Shown here in pieces: positions 45,966-56,599 of a stretch of 64,000 bases of DNA; position 1 is the first letter of the stretch; each line of letters starts with the position of its first letter. The notes under the pieces are model-generated. The model had not been told where the DNA came from, did no database searches, and saw only the letters and a program-made list of their open reading frames with translations. The position numbers and the translations under genes are program-made. Origin of the DNA: Elephas maximus indicus (Eukaryota > Chordata > Mammalia > Proboscidea > Elephantidae); NCBI RefSeq assembly GCF_024166365.1, contig NC_064842.1:13115001-13179000 (forward strand), written 5' to 3'.

Positions 45966-46169
45966 AAGGAGTCCCTGGTTGGTGCAAACAGTTAACACAC
46001 TCAGCTGCTAACCCAATGGTTTACCTGGAGGTGCCTAGGAAGAAAGGCCTGGTGATCTGCTTTCAAAAGATTAGTCATTAAAAACCCTGTGGAGCACAGT
46101 TCTACTCTGACACACATGGGGTCGCCAGGAGATGGGGCTGGCTTGACAGCAACTGGTTGTTGTTGTTGG
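45966..46169 (+). repeat. AfroSINE, variant form
   Basis: Forward copy: aggagtccctggttggtgca, acctggaggtgcctaggaag, cctggtgatctgctttcaaa, ttgacagcaactggttgttg. Confidence 0.9.
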
Positions 46170-46682
46170 ACTTGGCAAACCTACGCCTCCATCCTCTGGG
46201 CTTCTGGGAGAGTCCTTTTGGGTCCATCCGTCAGAGCTGCCATCTCTCTTCTTTGCAGTGGCCAAATTGCACTTCCTCGCTTCCCTTTCTTCTTGTGGGA
46301 ATTACATGGTAAAGAAAAAAACAGAAGCAACCCCTCCATGAGAAATTCCAAACCTGGCCAGCACTTCTCCAAATAACAGGATCCGCCAGAGCCGCCACTT
46401 CTGTCCGGAGTTAAACATGCAAAGGACCCAGGGATAGGAGAAGTCAGTGTGGGATGAAGTAGTCTGAGAAGGCTGCAAGGAGAAGAAGGCACCTGACCTG
46501 GTCTTTCATGTATTGGCATAATTGGAAAGGGAAAGGGAGACCCCAGTGAGGTGAAAAATGGGACAGCCCTGAGTAGGCTAGGTGGGATTGGCTGAAAGTG
46601 ACACCATGGAGTACAAGGGCATGGAAGAGCCTAATGTGTCCAAGGCAGAGAGTGTGTCTTAGGGGAGGAGGTAAATAAATCC
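46170..46682. other. Unassigned intergenic DNA
   Basis: No gene or named repeat. Minus-strand frames here have no recognisable domain. Confidence 0.4.
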
Positions 46683-46860
46683 TTTTGGTGAGCACCTACT
46701 GTGTGCCATGGACTTCGCTAGGAGCTGGGGACATATCAGGCGGCAAGACAGACAAGGCTTGCTGCTCTCATACAGCTGTTCCATTCTAGCAGGCAGAGTC
46801 ATAAAGCAAGTAGACTAATAAGTAAATTGTGTAGTATTTAGAGCTCAGTAAGTGCTCTGG

Positions 46861-47032
46861 GGAGACCCTGGTGGCACAGTGGTTAAAAGCAACAGCTGCT
46901 AACCAAAAGATTGGCAGTTGGAATCTACCAGGCAATTCTTGGAAACTCTATGAGGGCAGTTCTACTCTGTCCTATAGGGTCGCTACGAGTTGGAATCAAC
47001 CCAACAGCAACAGGAAAAATTGGTTTTGGTTT
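46861..47032 (+). repeat. AfroSINE, short form, with target duplication
   Basis: Forward copy: gagaccctggtggcacagtg, ggcaattcttggaaactcta, tcaacccaacagcaacagg, tggttttggtt tail. TAAGTGCTCTGG is duplicated at 46849-46860 and 47033-47044. Confidence 0.95.
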
Positions 47033-47265
47033 TAAGTGCTCTGGAAAAGAATAAAGCAGGGCAGGTGAAAGGGTGAGCTTGGGAGGATGAGAAGTGTCGA
47101 CATTTAAATATGATGGATAGAGAAGGCTACACTGAGAAAAGTGACGTTTGAACAATGATTTAAAGGCATTGACAGAGTGAGTCACGTGAAGACGTGAAGG
47201 GAGAGTAATCTGGGCAGATGGAAAAGAAAGTGCCAAGGTCCTGAGGTAGGATCTAAATCTTCATG

Positions 47266-47540
47266 CAGGTAGTCCCCCACCTTACGATGGGATTGTGTTC
47301 TGACGACTCCATCGTAAGTCCGTTCTCACAAAAGTTGAATATGTCTTTTTTAAACTTTTTTCTTTATAAATCTGATCTTTGAACATCTGTGAGCGAACAT
47401 CTGAGAATGGTAACATTAGCGAATCCCATCCTGCAACATTGTATGTAACGCATGTTATTAACAATAAGGTGTGCAATAACAAAAAACAGAAGGTTTGAAG
47501 TGTGGTTCATTGTAACTCAAATGCGTAAGGGGGGCCTTCC
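47266..47540. mobile_element. Tigger-like DNA transposon relic
   Basis: Left end gcaggtagtcccccacctta followed by cgatgggattgtgttctgac, similar to the start of the element at 35302 and to Tigger MITEs by recall. A matching right end (gcgtaaggggggccttcctg) is a plausible inverted partner. Confidence 0.5.
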
Positions 47541-47952
47541 TGTATTTGCAGGACAAACTTCTGGAGTGGACTGAGCAGGGAGAGAATGGTAGGTCAGGGT
47601 AGAGAGGTAATGGGGAGCCTGACTGTGTGTAGCCTTGTAGACCAACGAAAAGACTTCCATTGCCTTTTACTGAGTTATTTGAGGAGAGCTTCAGCAGGCT
47701 CTCTCTGGCTACCAGATTGGCACCAGGGAGGAGGCAGGAACACCAGTTAGAAAAGAGTCCAATAATTAAAGCAAGTGATCGGGATGGCAAGACCAGAGGG
47801 CAACTGTGAAGGTGAGGGAAATGGTGGAGGCTGGGTATGTTTTCCCGGTAGCCTCAACAGGTTGCCTGTAGCACAGGATATGGGGTAAAAGAGAAATAAA
47901 GCCCTCGAGGAAGACGCCAAGGTTTTTGACCTGAGTAACTGGAAAGATGGGG

Positions 47953-48365
47953 GCAATGGTGGTTCAGTGGTACAATTCTCTTCTTCCATGCGGGAGACCT
48001 GGGTTTAATTCCCAGCCAACGCATCTCAAATGCAGCGGAGGCTTGCATGTTGCTATGAAGCTGAACAGATTTCAGCGGGGCATCTAGGCTAAGACAGGCT
48101 AGGAAGAAAACCAAAAGAAACCCCACGGCTGTCAAGTTGATTCCAACTCGTACCAATCTTATAGAACAGAGTAGAATTGCCCCATAGGGTTTCCAAGGCT
48201 ATAATCTTTACTGAAGCAGTCTGCCACATCTTTCTCACGAGGAGTAGCTGGTAGGTTCGAGCTGCGGAACTTTTGCTTAACAGCCAAGTGCTTAAACACT
48301 GTGCCACTAGGGCTCCTCAGGCTAAGAAGAAAGGCCTGACAATCTACTTCCAGTCCTCCTCCCCT
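47953..48365 (+). repeat. SINE with tRNA-Gly-like head, split by an AfroSINE
   Basis: Head at 47953-48023: gcaatggtggttcagtggta (A box) and gggtttaattcccagccaac (B box). Body: gcatgttgctatgaagctga, ggctaagacaggctaggaag, and after the insertion, aaaggcctgacaatctactt. Insertion of the AfroSINE duplicated 15 bases. Confidence 0.9.
48110..48317 (-). repeat. AfroSINE, long form, nested in another SINE
   Basis: Reverse copy from ccaaaagaaaccccacggct to cactgtgccactagggctc with the internal ctgccacatctttctcac block. Duplication CAGGCTARGAAGAAA at 48095-48109 and 48318-48332. Confidence 0.95.
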
Positions 48366-48399
48366 CCCCCCCACCTAACCACCTCATTTCTGAGTTATG

Positions 48400-48625
48400 A
48401 ATAGACACAAAGACACACATGGAGGAAGACAGATGCCATGTGAGGATCGCCAGGGAACCCAGGAAGGCTACGGCCTACCGACAAGGAAGGAATCCACACG
48501 CCAAGACCCTGATTTGCACTTTTAGCCTCCAGGACTGTGAGAAAAAAAAGTTCTGTTCTTTAAAGCCACCCACTTGTGGTATTTCTGTTCTGGCAGCACT
48601 AGACGACAAAGACAATGATATTTTG
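48400..48625 (+). mobile_element. MaLR-like LTR, 3' half
   Basis: gacagatgccatgtgaggat, cctccaggactgtgagaaa, aaagccacccacttgtggta and gcactagacgacaaagaca match the 3' half of the LTR at 23481. The 5' half is missing. Confidence 0.65.
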
Positions 48626-48870
48626 CATTTTTCAAGATCTATTGAACTGTAGAACACAAAGAGGGAATCCTTTAGTTAATAACCTGTCAATATTGGTTCA
48701 TCAGTTGTAACAAATGTGTCTCACTAATGCAAGATGTTACTACTAGGGGAAACTGTGGGCACTGAAAGAGGGAGTATTTGGGAACTCTTTGTGCTTAGCA
48801 TTCAGTTTTTCTATAAACCTAAAACTGCTCTGAAAAATAAAGCCTATTAATTAAAAAAAAGAAAGAAAAT
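48626..48870 (+). mobile_element. L1 3'UTR fragment (old)
   Basis: gtcaatattggttcatcagt, gcaagatgttactactaggg, ggaactctttgtgcttagca, aaactgctctgaaaaataaa and an A-rich end. Confidence 0.65.
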
Positions 48871-48961
48871 TGATTGGAACTTTCTGCCTATCTTGGTGCC
48901 CCAACTCATTCCCTTCGTAAATTTCTCAGCATGTAGTTATTTAAAAATATGGTGAAACAAA

Positions 48962-49175
48962 CCGGACAAAACCAAACGCATTGCCATGAAATCAATTCTG
49001 ACTCGTGGTGACCGCTTGTATTACAGAGGAAAACTGCTCCACAGAGTTTTCTTGACTATAATCTTTACAGAAGCAGGTCTCCAGCTCTTTCTTCCACGGC
49101 TCCACTGGGTGGGTTGCAATCACTAGCCTTTAGACTACCAGCCAAGTGCAAACCGTTTGTGCCATCCAGGGACCT
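48962..49175 (-). repeat. AfroSINE, long/variant form
   Basis: Reverse copy: aaaccaaacgcattgccatg, ctataatctttacagaagca, cactgggtgggttgcaatca, ccgtttgtgccatccaggga. Confidence 0.88.
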
Positions 49176-49638
49176 GCAAACTGCCCAGAGACCCATATTA
49201 CTTCTTTTCCTTTCTGGAATCTTGGGATGATAAATAAGAATCTGTTATATTATTGAGGGTAAAGTGCCACACACACACTCCCTTTGACACTCAAATCTTG
49301 GCTTAAATACCATGAAACATGCCTACCCGCCTTCAAGGATTGCTTCCTTGAAAGCAAATAATTTGTCATTATCTCTACATGACCAGGTGTAATTCGCAGG
49401 ATCAGAAGATTCATTTTCCTATTTAAAACAATGAATGGAGGTAGAGATCCCGATTTGTACGGTAGCTGATTTATGCTACAACGCTAGACATTTTCATCTT
49501 TGATCTAGGCTGGTGTCTGTTTTGATACAAAAACAGCCGGGAGCAGTCAGAAATGCAAACACATGCCAAGTGGGAACTTTTGCCAAGAGAGAAAATCTTA
49601 TCGAACCATGTGGCACAAAGATGTGCTAGTCTCTCAAC
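49176..49638. other. Unassigned spacer
   Basis: Nothing recognised beyond a short (AC)n near 49269-49279. Confidence 0.4.
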
Positions 49639-49797
49639 CAAAAAACCTGTTGTCTTCGAGTCAATTCTGACTCATAGTGACCCTATAGGACAGAGTAGAA
49701 CTGCCCCATAGAGTTTCCAAGGAGTGCCTGGTGGATTCAAACTGCCAATGTTTTGGTTAGCAGCTGTAGCTCTTAACCACTACACAACCAGGGCTTC
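49639..49797 (-). repeat. AfroSINE, short form
   Basis: Reverse copy: ccaaaaaacctgttgtcttc to accactacacaaccagggct. TGCTAGTC occurs at 49624-49631 and 49798-49805, the probable duplication. Confidence 0.93.
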
Positions 49798-49805
49798 TGC
49801 TAGTC

Positions 49806-50102
49806 CATTAGTGTCATAAAAATACTGGAAACAGCAGCCAAGATGACAGAAGTTAAAGGAAGAAGTGGATGGGTAGGAAGTGAAGGAAAAGGGCAGGTAT
49901 AGGCCCTAAATGGCCTCAGAGACATAGGAGCTATGTTGGAGGGGGTGAAAGGCACAAGACTGGACATCTGCCCAGGTCTTTGGAGAGATGAGAAGTCTGA
50001 GAAGAGTCTAGAGGCCAAAAAGGAAGGCTGAAACGGACTGGAAGTCAGTCAGGCCTTGCCTCTGCCTTCACAAAGGGTTACACCAGTCCAAGTGTTGTTC
50101 AG
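49806..50102. other. Unassigned spacer
   Basis: Nothing recognised. Confidence 0.4.
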
Positions 50103-51010
50103 ACTGTGTTAGTTTGGATCCCCTGAGAAGCAGATGCTAAGATAGCAAGAGTTACTGGGGAACAATGTATGTGAAGGATGAAGGGGGGAGGCCAGGATAA
50201 GGTGGGGTGGGCTGTCAGACCACGATGCCGGTCTGAACCCTGGGAAGGAGAGAGTGAAGGAAGGACGATAGGATTGGAAGAGCCTCAGACTTCAGCACCG
50301 CTCTGAGAAGAGTTTGACCAGGCTCGTGGGGAGTATTATAGTTTTCTAAGACTGCCTTAACAACGTACCACAAAGTGGGTGGCTTTAGAGATCAGAAATT
50401 TATTTTCTCACAGTCCAGGAGGCTAGAAGTCCGAATTCAGGGCATAGCTCTAAGGGGAGGCCTGTCTTTGCTTATTTCACCTTCTAGCAGCTGTTGGCAA
50501 TCCTTGGAGTTTTGGGATTTGTAGACGCATCTGCCTTCATCATCACATGGTATCTCTCTCCTCCTGTGTGTGTGTCTTTCTATAAGACACCTCTCAGAAG
50601 CAATTAGGTTTAGGACCCACCCTGCTCCTTATGGCCTCATTAACATAAAGAAATTCCCTTATTTCCAAACAGGATCACAGGCACAAGGGTTAGGACTTTA
50701 GCATAACTTTTGAGGGGACACAATTCAATTCATAACAGGGAGTCTCCGAGCCAAAGTGCCCATCACAGAAGTCCCTATCCCACATGAGTGGGACTTCCAC
50801 CACACTTAGTCACTGACTGGCACCAGTTGGGGGAAACATAACCTCAGCACCAATATGGTGGTGGATCCGGCTGGAGGCATCAGTTGACCTTGGTCTCTGC
50901 AGCAGAATATCTGAGCAGCGCATTCAGTGGCTGGCTGACACAAGGGCAGTTTACAAAAAGCCACGGCGAAGAAGTCTGAGAATGATGCTTGTGGGAATGC
51001 ATGTGTGTTA
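50103..51010. mobile_element. Older LTR-like repeat split by a MaLR-like LTR
   Basis: Text before the insert (tgtgttagtttggatcccct, gagaagcagatgctaagata) and after it (gagtgggacttccaccacac, gcaccaatatggtggtggat) recalls one old LTR-type repeat, but the family and orientation are not certain. Confidence 0.35.
50334..50737 (-). mobile_element. MaLR-like solitary LTR with target duplication
   Basis: Reverse copy from tattatagttttctaagact to cacaattcaattcataaca. GGGAG flanks it at 50329-50333 and 50738-50742, the 5-bp duplication expected for an ERV-type LTR. Confidence 0.75.
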
Positions 51011-51465
51011 TTCATTGTAACGCACACTCGTTACTAATCACAACAAGTTTCTGCTCAAAAACACCACTCGCTCATTTGGATGATTTTGAAAAACAAGGAT
51101 AGAGATTGATCAGGGACTATACCTGGTCCTGGGTCTTGAGCTGTGTCCTACGTTTATAAACTATTATAGTAACAAAGGTAATAAAAATCAACGGCAATCT
51201 CTGCAAATAGTAGAACTGGCTTCTCATGCCTGCCGGATGTGACGTTATTCCATAGAAAACCAGAGTGAGATCACGGCAGAAGGGTTTTTTCCCCCTCTCG
51301 TATATAACTTTCAAGCCCTTCCAAATTATCACCACCAAAAGGGTCCGCTCTTCAGTCAGAGAGGGCTAGAGCAGCTCAGCAAGGAAGGGAGGAAAGCTGG
51401 AGGCCAGAGAGGCTTCTGGGAGAACTCTGACCTAGTGTACAAATGCAGCTACTGCCTGACAGCCT
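51011..51465. other. Unassigned spacer
   Basis: Nothing recognised. Confidence 0.4.
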
Positions 51466-51645
51466 TTAACTGGGCACTTCACATCGTCTGTTTGTTATCC
51501 GGACTCCTCACCACAGCCTCACAAGAGAAACCATTTCTAGTAGAGAAAATGAACTCATGCAGGTCACACTGTAAGGGGCAGAGCCAAAATCTGGTCCCAG
51601 CTCAGCCTGACTTCAAGCCCCACATTCTTTCCACTTCTTATGAAA
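51466..51645 (-). repeat. MIR SINE (partial)
   Basis: Reverse MIR: ctcctcaccacagcctcaca, catgcaggtcacactgtaag, gggcagagccaaaatctggt, cagcctgacttcaagcccca. Confidence 0.6.
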
Positions 51646-51828
51646 AGATTGGGGGCAGCTTTTGAGTAACCCACTCTGCTTTCTTCGTGGCATCAGGACT
51701 CAAGTCTCTAACCTGGGATTCCAGGCCTCACCCTCCCGTCCCATGTACCCTGGCCATTCCCTTCTCCAAGATTTCAGCCAGGTTGCCCTCCCTTCACTAT
51801 TCCCCACTTCTCCACCACTACCAGTGGG
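51646..51828. other. Unassigned spacer
   Basis: Nothing recognised. Confidence 0.35.
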
Positions 51829-52014
51829 GCAGGGTGGTTCATTGGTAGAATCCTTGCCTTCTGTGCAGGAGACCCAGGTTCGATTCCCTGCCAGTACACC
51901 TCACATGCAGCCACCACCCACCTGTCAGGGGTGGCGTGTGTGTTGCTATGATGCGGAACGGATTTCAGTGGAGCTTCCAGGCTAAACTGGACTAGGAAGG
52001 AAGGCCTAGCAGCA
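51829..52014 (+). repeat. SINE with tRNA-Gly-like head, 3'-truncated
   Basis: Head at 51829-51898 with agggtggttcattggtagaa (A box) and caggttcgattccctgccag (B box). Body: gtgtgttgctatgatgcgga, ggactaggaaggaaggccta. It stops before the RTE-like tail. Confidence 0.9.
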
Positions 52015-52206
52015 AGGGGAGGACAACTTAAGGTTGTAGTTTTGCTACATATTCACTCAGCCAGTTGATTGCTATTTAGTCTTTGGGATTCTGTTAAAGC
52101 ACTAACAGGTTAACCCTTTCTCTTTGTTCTTTGTCTGGGCTTGGTCCTGTGCTGTGAACCTATTAGATGCTTCATACATATTTATTGGTTTGTTCATTGC
52201 TTCTTT

Positions 52207-52420
52207 AAGGAGCCCTGATGGTGCAGTGGTTAAAACGTTTGCTAACCAGAAGGCCGACGTTCGAAACCACCAACGGCTCCTCAGGAGAAAGACGTGGCAG
52301 TCTGCTTCCACAAAGATTTACAGCCTTGGAAATCCTACGGGGCAGTTCTGCTTTGCCCTATAGGGTCCCTATGAGTTGGAATTGACTCCATGGCAGTGGG
52401 TTTGGTTTTTGTTTTCCTTA
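52207..52420 (+). repeat. AfroSINE, long form, with target duplication
   Basis: Forward copy: aggagccctgatggtgcagt, ctcctcaggagaaagacgtg (45-bp block present), ccctatgagttggaattgac, gggtttggtttttgtttt. CTTCTTTAAG at 52200-52209 and 52421-52430. Confidence 0.95.
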
Positions 52421-52579
52421 CTTCTTTAAGCACCTATCAAAAGAGTGCTGAGTGCGTTTGACTGATAACACCACAAAAATCTAGCACTTGGTTAGGTATT
52501 ACCTCTACCTAGAATGCTTTAATTATTGAAATATTGTCTTGCAACTGCCCTAGAAGGAGCTTCAGGGCAGAAAGAAATG

Positions 52580-52980
52580 CAGAGCAGTCCACAGTCCATT
52601 ATCTGCAGTTCTGGAATCCAAAAAGCCCTGAGAGCTGAAAGTGGGATTTTTTTTTCCACTAGAAAGTTTGAGGCAAACTCCTTAGGTGGCCAAACCTGAC
52701 CTGAACTGATACAAAGCTATTTATAGCCTCTATTTATCCTCCTAGTATGAATATTCATAACCCACTCCAGAAATATTAATGCGTTTGATTACACAGCGCT
52801 GCCCCAGACGCACTTGCAGTGTTACATAATATACACTGTATTAACTGAACTATCTTTCTAAATCCGAAAAGTCCTGAATTTAGAAGCACGCTATAGGGTC
52901 GCCATGAGTCAGAATCGACTCATCGGCACTGGGCTTGGTTCTGGGTATGGCCCCAAGAATTTGGGATAAAGGATCATGGT
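52580..52980. mobile_element. DNA transposon relic, split by an AfroSINE fragment
   Basis: Left end cagtccacagtccattatct, internal ccccagacgcacttgcagtg and aaatccgaaaagtcctgaat. After the SINE fragment, ggtatggccccaagaatttg then ggataaaggatcatgg completes the end. Resembles mammalian Tigger/pogo-type MITEs by recall; name not certain. Confidence 0.45.
52889..52944 (+). repeat. AfroSINE 3'-end fragment
   Basis: cgctatagggtcgccatgag, then agaatcgactcatcggcact and gggcttggttctgg. Only the tail side is present. Confidence 0.85.
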
Positions 52981-52999
52981 CCTGTATTCTGCATCAATG

Positions 53000-53740
53000 A
53001 GTATATTTTCAGAAGTTTGTAACAGATAATCCAACTCAAATTGACTTAAATGAAAAAAAGAATCTATTGACTCATGTAATTAAAAAGTCTGGAAATTGTG
53101 TGGCTTTCAGGCATGGTTTAATCCAGAGGTTCCCAAAGTTATTAAAGCTCTATTTTCTCTCTAAATTTCTCTTGCCACTACCCTCCTCTGTCTGCTGCCT
53201 TTATCCTTGGTTAATTTTACTCCTTGCGGCAAAAATGGCTGCCGCAGTTCTAGGCCTCCCCTGGCACTCAGAGGGAGAAAGAGCACCTTTGTCCTGCCAT
53301 TCCAAGTAAAAAGTCCTGTGACCACGCCTGAACCAATCACTGTGTGTTGCGGGGGGAGGAGTAGAGTGGGCTGATGACCTTTGCCTGGGGCAAATGTGCT
53401 ACCTCCAGGGCAAGGACAAAGGTAAAGCCCCACTGTCATCAAGTCAATTCCGACTCATAGCAACCCTACAGGACAGAGTACAACTGCCCCATAGGCTTTC
53501 CGAGGGTGTAAATCTTTACAGAATTAGACTGTAACATCTTTCTTCTGCGGAGCTGCTAGTGGATTCGAACCGCCCACCTTTCGGTTAGCACCTTAACCAC
53601 TGTACCACCAGGCTCCTTAGGACAAAATTAGTTGTCCCGAAACCACATGGACCCCCTTCCCCCACATTAAGCAAAATCAGGAGCAGCTGGGTAAGGGAAA
53701 GAAGAAAAGGATGTTGTGGAGGTAATTACAGCCTCATCTC
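53000..53740. repeat. Old interspersed repeat, family unnamed, split by an AfroSINE
   Basis: Text such as aattgacttaaatgaaaaaa, ttgactcatgtaattaaaaa, ggcaaaaatggctgccgcag, ctgaaccaatcactgtgtgt and, after the SINE, ccgaaaccacatggacccc recalls a common eutherian repeat. I cannot name it confidently. Confidence 0.4.
53423..53618 (-). repeat. AfroSINE, long form, with target duplication
   Basis: Reverse copy: aagccccactgtcatcaagt, actgtaacatctttcttctg, ccactgtaccaccaggctcc. AGGACAAA at 53413-53420 and 53619-53626. Confidence 0.93.
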
Positions 53741-53754
53741 ATTTCACTGTGTAT

Positions 53755-53942
53755 CCAAGCTCGGCTGCTAACTAAAAGGTTAGCAGTTCAAATCCGCCCA
53801 GCAGCTCTGCAGGAGAAATACCTGGCAATCTGCTTCTGTAAAGATTACAGCCAAGAAAACCCTATGGGGTGGTGGGGGGTTCCAGTCTGTCACATGGGGC
53901 CGCGGAGTCGGAACCTACTCAGTGGCACCCAATGACAGCAAC
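53755..53942 (+). repeat. AfroSINE, long form, head truncated
   Basis: Forward copy starting in ctcggctgctaactaaaagg: gcagctctgcaggagaaata, tctgtaaagattacagccaa, cagtggcacccaatgacagc tail. Confidence 0.88.
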
Positions 53943-54166
53943 CAAGCATGTTGGAGATACTCAGCGCGTACTGGCCTTTACTCAGTTCGACCTCATCCCC
54001 AACGGTTAGCAAAGATTCTGGTTTCTTATACTATTAGCTTTAGATCCTGCTTCCTGATCCCAGCAGCTTTTTGTGCTCATCTTAGAGTATTTATTTTATT
54101 TGTTAAATATATGTTATACTTTTCCTCATATTAGTTATGTAGGTATCATCTACCCTACTGAACCCT
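53943..54166. other. Unassigned spacer
   Basis: Nothing recognised. Confidence 0.35.
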
Positions 54167-54374
54167 GGAGCCCCTGGGTGGTGCAAACGGTTAGCCTGCC
54201 CAGCTGCTAACTGAAAGGTTAGAAGTTCAGGTTTGCCCAGAGGCACCTTGGAAGGAAGGCCTGATAATTTACTCCCCAAAAATCAGCCACTGAAAACCCT
54301 ATCGAGCACAGCTGTACTCTGACACACGTGGGGTTGCCATGAGTCAGAGCCGACTCCATGGCGACTGGTTTTAG
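54167..54374 (+). repeat. AfroSINE, variant form
   Basis: Forward copy: ggagcccctgggtggtgcaa, gcccagaggcaccttggaag, ccccaaaaatcagccactga, gactccatggcgactggttt. Confidence 0.92.
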
Positions 54375-55052
54375 GCAGGCCTTGTTTAGCTCTGTGTGCC
54401 CCTCGATACTTAGTACATGTTTTCTGTAGTAAATACTCAGTATGCGCAGGCTGAACCTAATCTATCCTCCACCTGAGACCAAAGTGGCGGCAGTGGAGAG
54501 AACTTGGCCAGGCACAAAGGGTGGGGTAGAGATGGATGGAAAGAGAATGATGTTCTCTCTACATTTTTTCTTCGGAAAATTATACTTAAACGCACCAATG
54601 TGGCACACTAAGGTCAGGTGAGTTGGGGGGCAAGAAAGAGAAAATCCAATTTGAACTGCCTGAAACAATAAAGATGAGTTATTGATCCCAAAACTGAAAA
54701 TCCTAGTACTAGGGTAGGCGCCAGAACTGTTTGAAGGACTCAGAAGACCACGAATCTCAATAAAGACCCAGTTTCTTTCATCTCTTCACTTTGTCTTTTG
54801 AGGTATGAACTTCATCCCAAGGCTGACTTCCTCACGGTGACCAAACGGCTGCAGCGGTTGCAGATACCTCATTGACTTACCACACTGTCTAGAATGCTTG
54901 TACTGAATGGTGTCCAGAGGAGACAGAGTGTGCTGCTTGGTATATGCCAGGCAAGATCCACCCTTGGGATCGGGAGTGGGTCAGCTCTTCCCTAAGAATT
55001 GCATGGGGTGGGGAAATGGGCAGCTAAATGAAAATCCAGATGGTATAATGTG
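54375..55052. other. Unassigned intergenic DNA
   Basis: No repeat or gene recognised. Confidence 0.4.
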
Positions 55053-55227
55053 GAAAACCCGGTGGCATAGTGGTTAAGTGTTACAGCTGCTAACCAAAGG
55101 GTCGGCAGTTCAAATCCACCAGGCACTACTTGGAAACTCTATGGGGCAGTTCTACCCTTTCCTATAGGGTTGCTATGAGTCGGAATAGACTCCACGGCGC
55201 TGAATTTGGTTTTTTTGGTTTTATTAG
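55053..55227 (+). repeat. AfroSINE, short form
   Basis: Forward copy: aacccggtggcatagtggtt, ggcactacttggaaactcta, cgctgaatttggttttttt tail. Confidence 0.93.
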
Positions 55228-55973
55228 GAAGAAAAAGCAAGGAACTACATGCTGGGTCAGCAGCTGTATGGTTCTTCCAGAATGATATTTTTTTCTGTAA
55301 AGAAAGACACGAGGCTTTTGGTGGAGGTATTGTTGAAGATAATTCTCCCTTTCTCTAGCCCAGCCCATAGTAGATTATAAAAAAAAAAAAAAAAAAGATT
55401 ATAGATGACAAAAAACCTTAAGATAGAGATTCTCTCCATCGTGCTGTCTTCTGTCTTCTCAGTTTTATTCTAGGTTGTCTCTCCGGTAATCATGTGCTAT
55501 TTGGTCCTTTATATCCTCTGAGATACTTTTGATTATTACCTGGTTAATCCTCGCAGCACCTGCTGGCAGACAGGACTTCACTCTGGGAAGAAAGTTTCAA
55601 AGAGATTTATGATAGCAAATTCCTGGAAATGAGGGTCCCAAAGCTGCCCCATTGTCCCAGGCATTTCTCTTCCCCCAGCCTCAGTAGTTTTCGCCACTAG
55701 AAGAACTATTCAGCATTAGAGATTAAAAATCACATCTTCAGTGTTGGTGGTACCTGGAGGACCTAGTGGGGAGAGACAGCCTCTCACTGGCAGCGTCCAC
55801 AGGAACGTGGAAATGGAAATGCCCCTCCCTGAGCAGGGGTAGGGGCTCTTCATCTCATCTCGGACAGCCTCTGTTGAAGGAATGGGCTAGGGGTGTATAA
55901 AGGTCAAGAGGGGCCTGGGCCATCTAAAGGAACTCCTTCAACCCAAGAAAAAGAAAATGCTATCATGCCCCAT
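55228..55973. other. Unassigned intergenic DNA with an A-run
   Basis: About 19 A at 55378-55396. No gene or named repeat otherwise. Confidence 0.4.
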
Positions 55974-56081
55974 TGGAGCCCTGGTGGCGTAGTGGCTAAG
56001 AGCTGGACTGCTAACCAAAAGGTCAGCAAATCGAATCCACTAGCCACTACTTAGAATTGACTCGACGGCACATAACAACAC
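55974..56081 (+). repeat. AfroSINE with large internal deletion
   Basis: Head ggagccctggtggcgtagtg and box B-like gcaaatcgaatccactagcc join directly to the tail tgactcgacggcacataaca. About 65 bases of body relative to the short form are gone. Confidence 0.9.
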
Positions 56082-56088
56082 ACTGTTT

Positions 56089-56244
56089 GGAGCCCCGGTG
56101 GCGTAGTGATTAAGAGTTTGGCTACTAACCAAAAGGTTAGCAGTTCGAATCTGCCAGCTGCTCTCTGGAAACCCTGTGGGCAGTTCTACTCTGTCCTGTA
56201 GGGTCACTGTGAGTCAGAGTCAACTTGACAGCAATGGGTCTGGA
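56089..56244 (+). repeat. AfroSINE, short form
   Basis: Forward copy: ggagccccggtggcgtagtg, gctgctctctggaaaccctg, tcaacttgacagcaatgggt. Confidence 0.93.
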
Positions 56245-56250
56245 TCATGT

Positions 56251-56446
56251 CCCAGGATAGTGTAAACAGGTAATGCACTCTGCTGTTAGCCAAAAGGTTG
56301 GAGGTTCAGCTCCACCCAGAGGCGCCTTGGAACAAAGTCCTGGTCATCTACTTCCCAAAACTGAGCCACTGAAAGCCCTGTGCAGCACAGTCCTACTCTG
56401 ACACACATGAGCTGGTCATGAATCAGAACTGACACAATGGCAACCT
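56251..56446 (+). repeat. AfroSINE, variant form
   Basis: Forward copy: cccaggatagtgtaaacagg, ccacccagaggcgccttgga, gtcatctacttcccaaaact, gacacaatggcaacctg. Third in a row on the same strand. Confidence 0.88.
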
Positions 56447-56599
56447 GTCATCAAGATGCACTGTCTAGGACACCTCACTCAGGGCAGCACAGCTCAGACC
56501 AGGTGGGACACAGATGACTACTACACTCTTCAAACGCTCCTGTAAAAGAGGTCACCGTCAAGTCTAAGGGGAAGCTGTGTGGGGTACATGGTTTGTTTT

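Larger units (their letters stand above)
46683..47943 (-). mobile_element. L2 LINE in reverse, split by two later insertions
   Basis: Reverse L2 over 1.26 kb: gtgagcacctactgtgtgcc, gctgctctcatacagctgtt, gaaaagtgacgtttgaacaa, gtgccaaggtcctgaggta, ggtagaggtaatgggg-like text, gccaaggtttttgacctgag. An AfroSINE (46861) and a Tigger-like element (47266) interrupt it, and L2 text resumes after each. Confidence 0.75.

Noticed and set aside
47953..48023. tRNA-Gly gene (also 33768-33839, 40888-40956, 51829-51898)
   Set aside because: Each is followed by the same SINE body and carries stem-disrupting substitutions. They are SINE heads and not tRNA genes.
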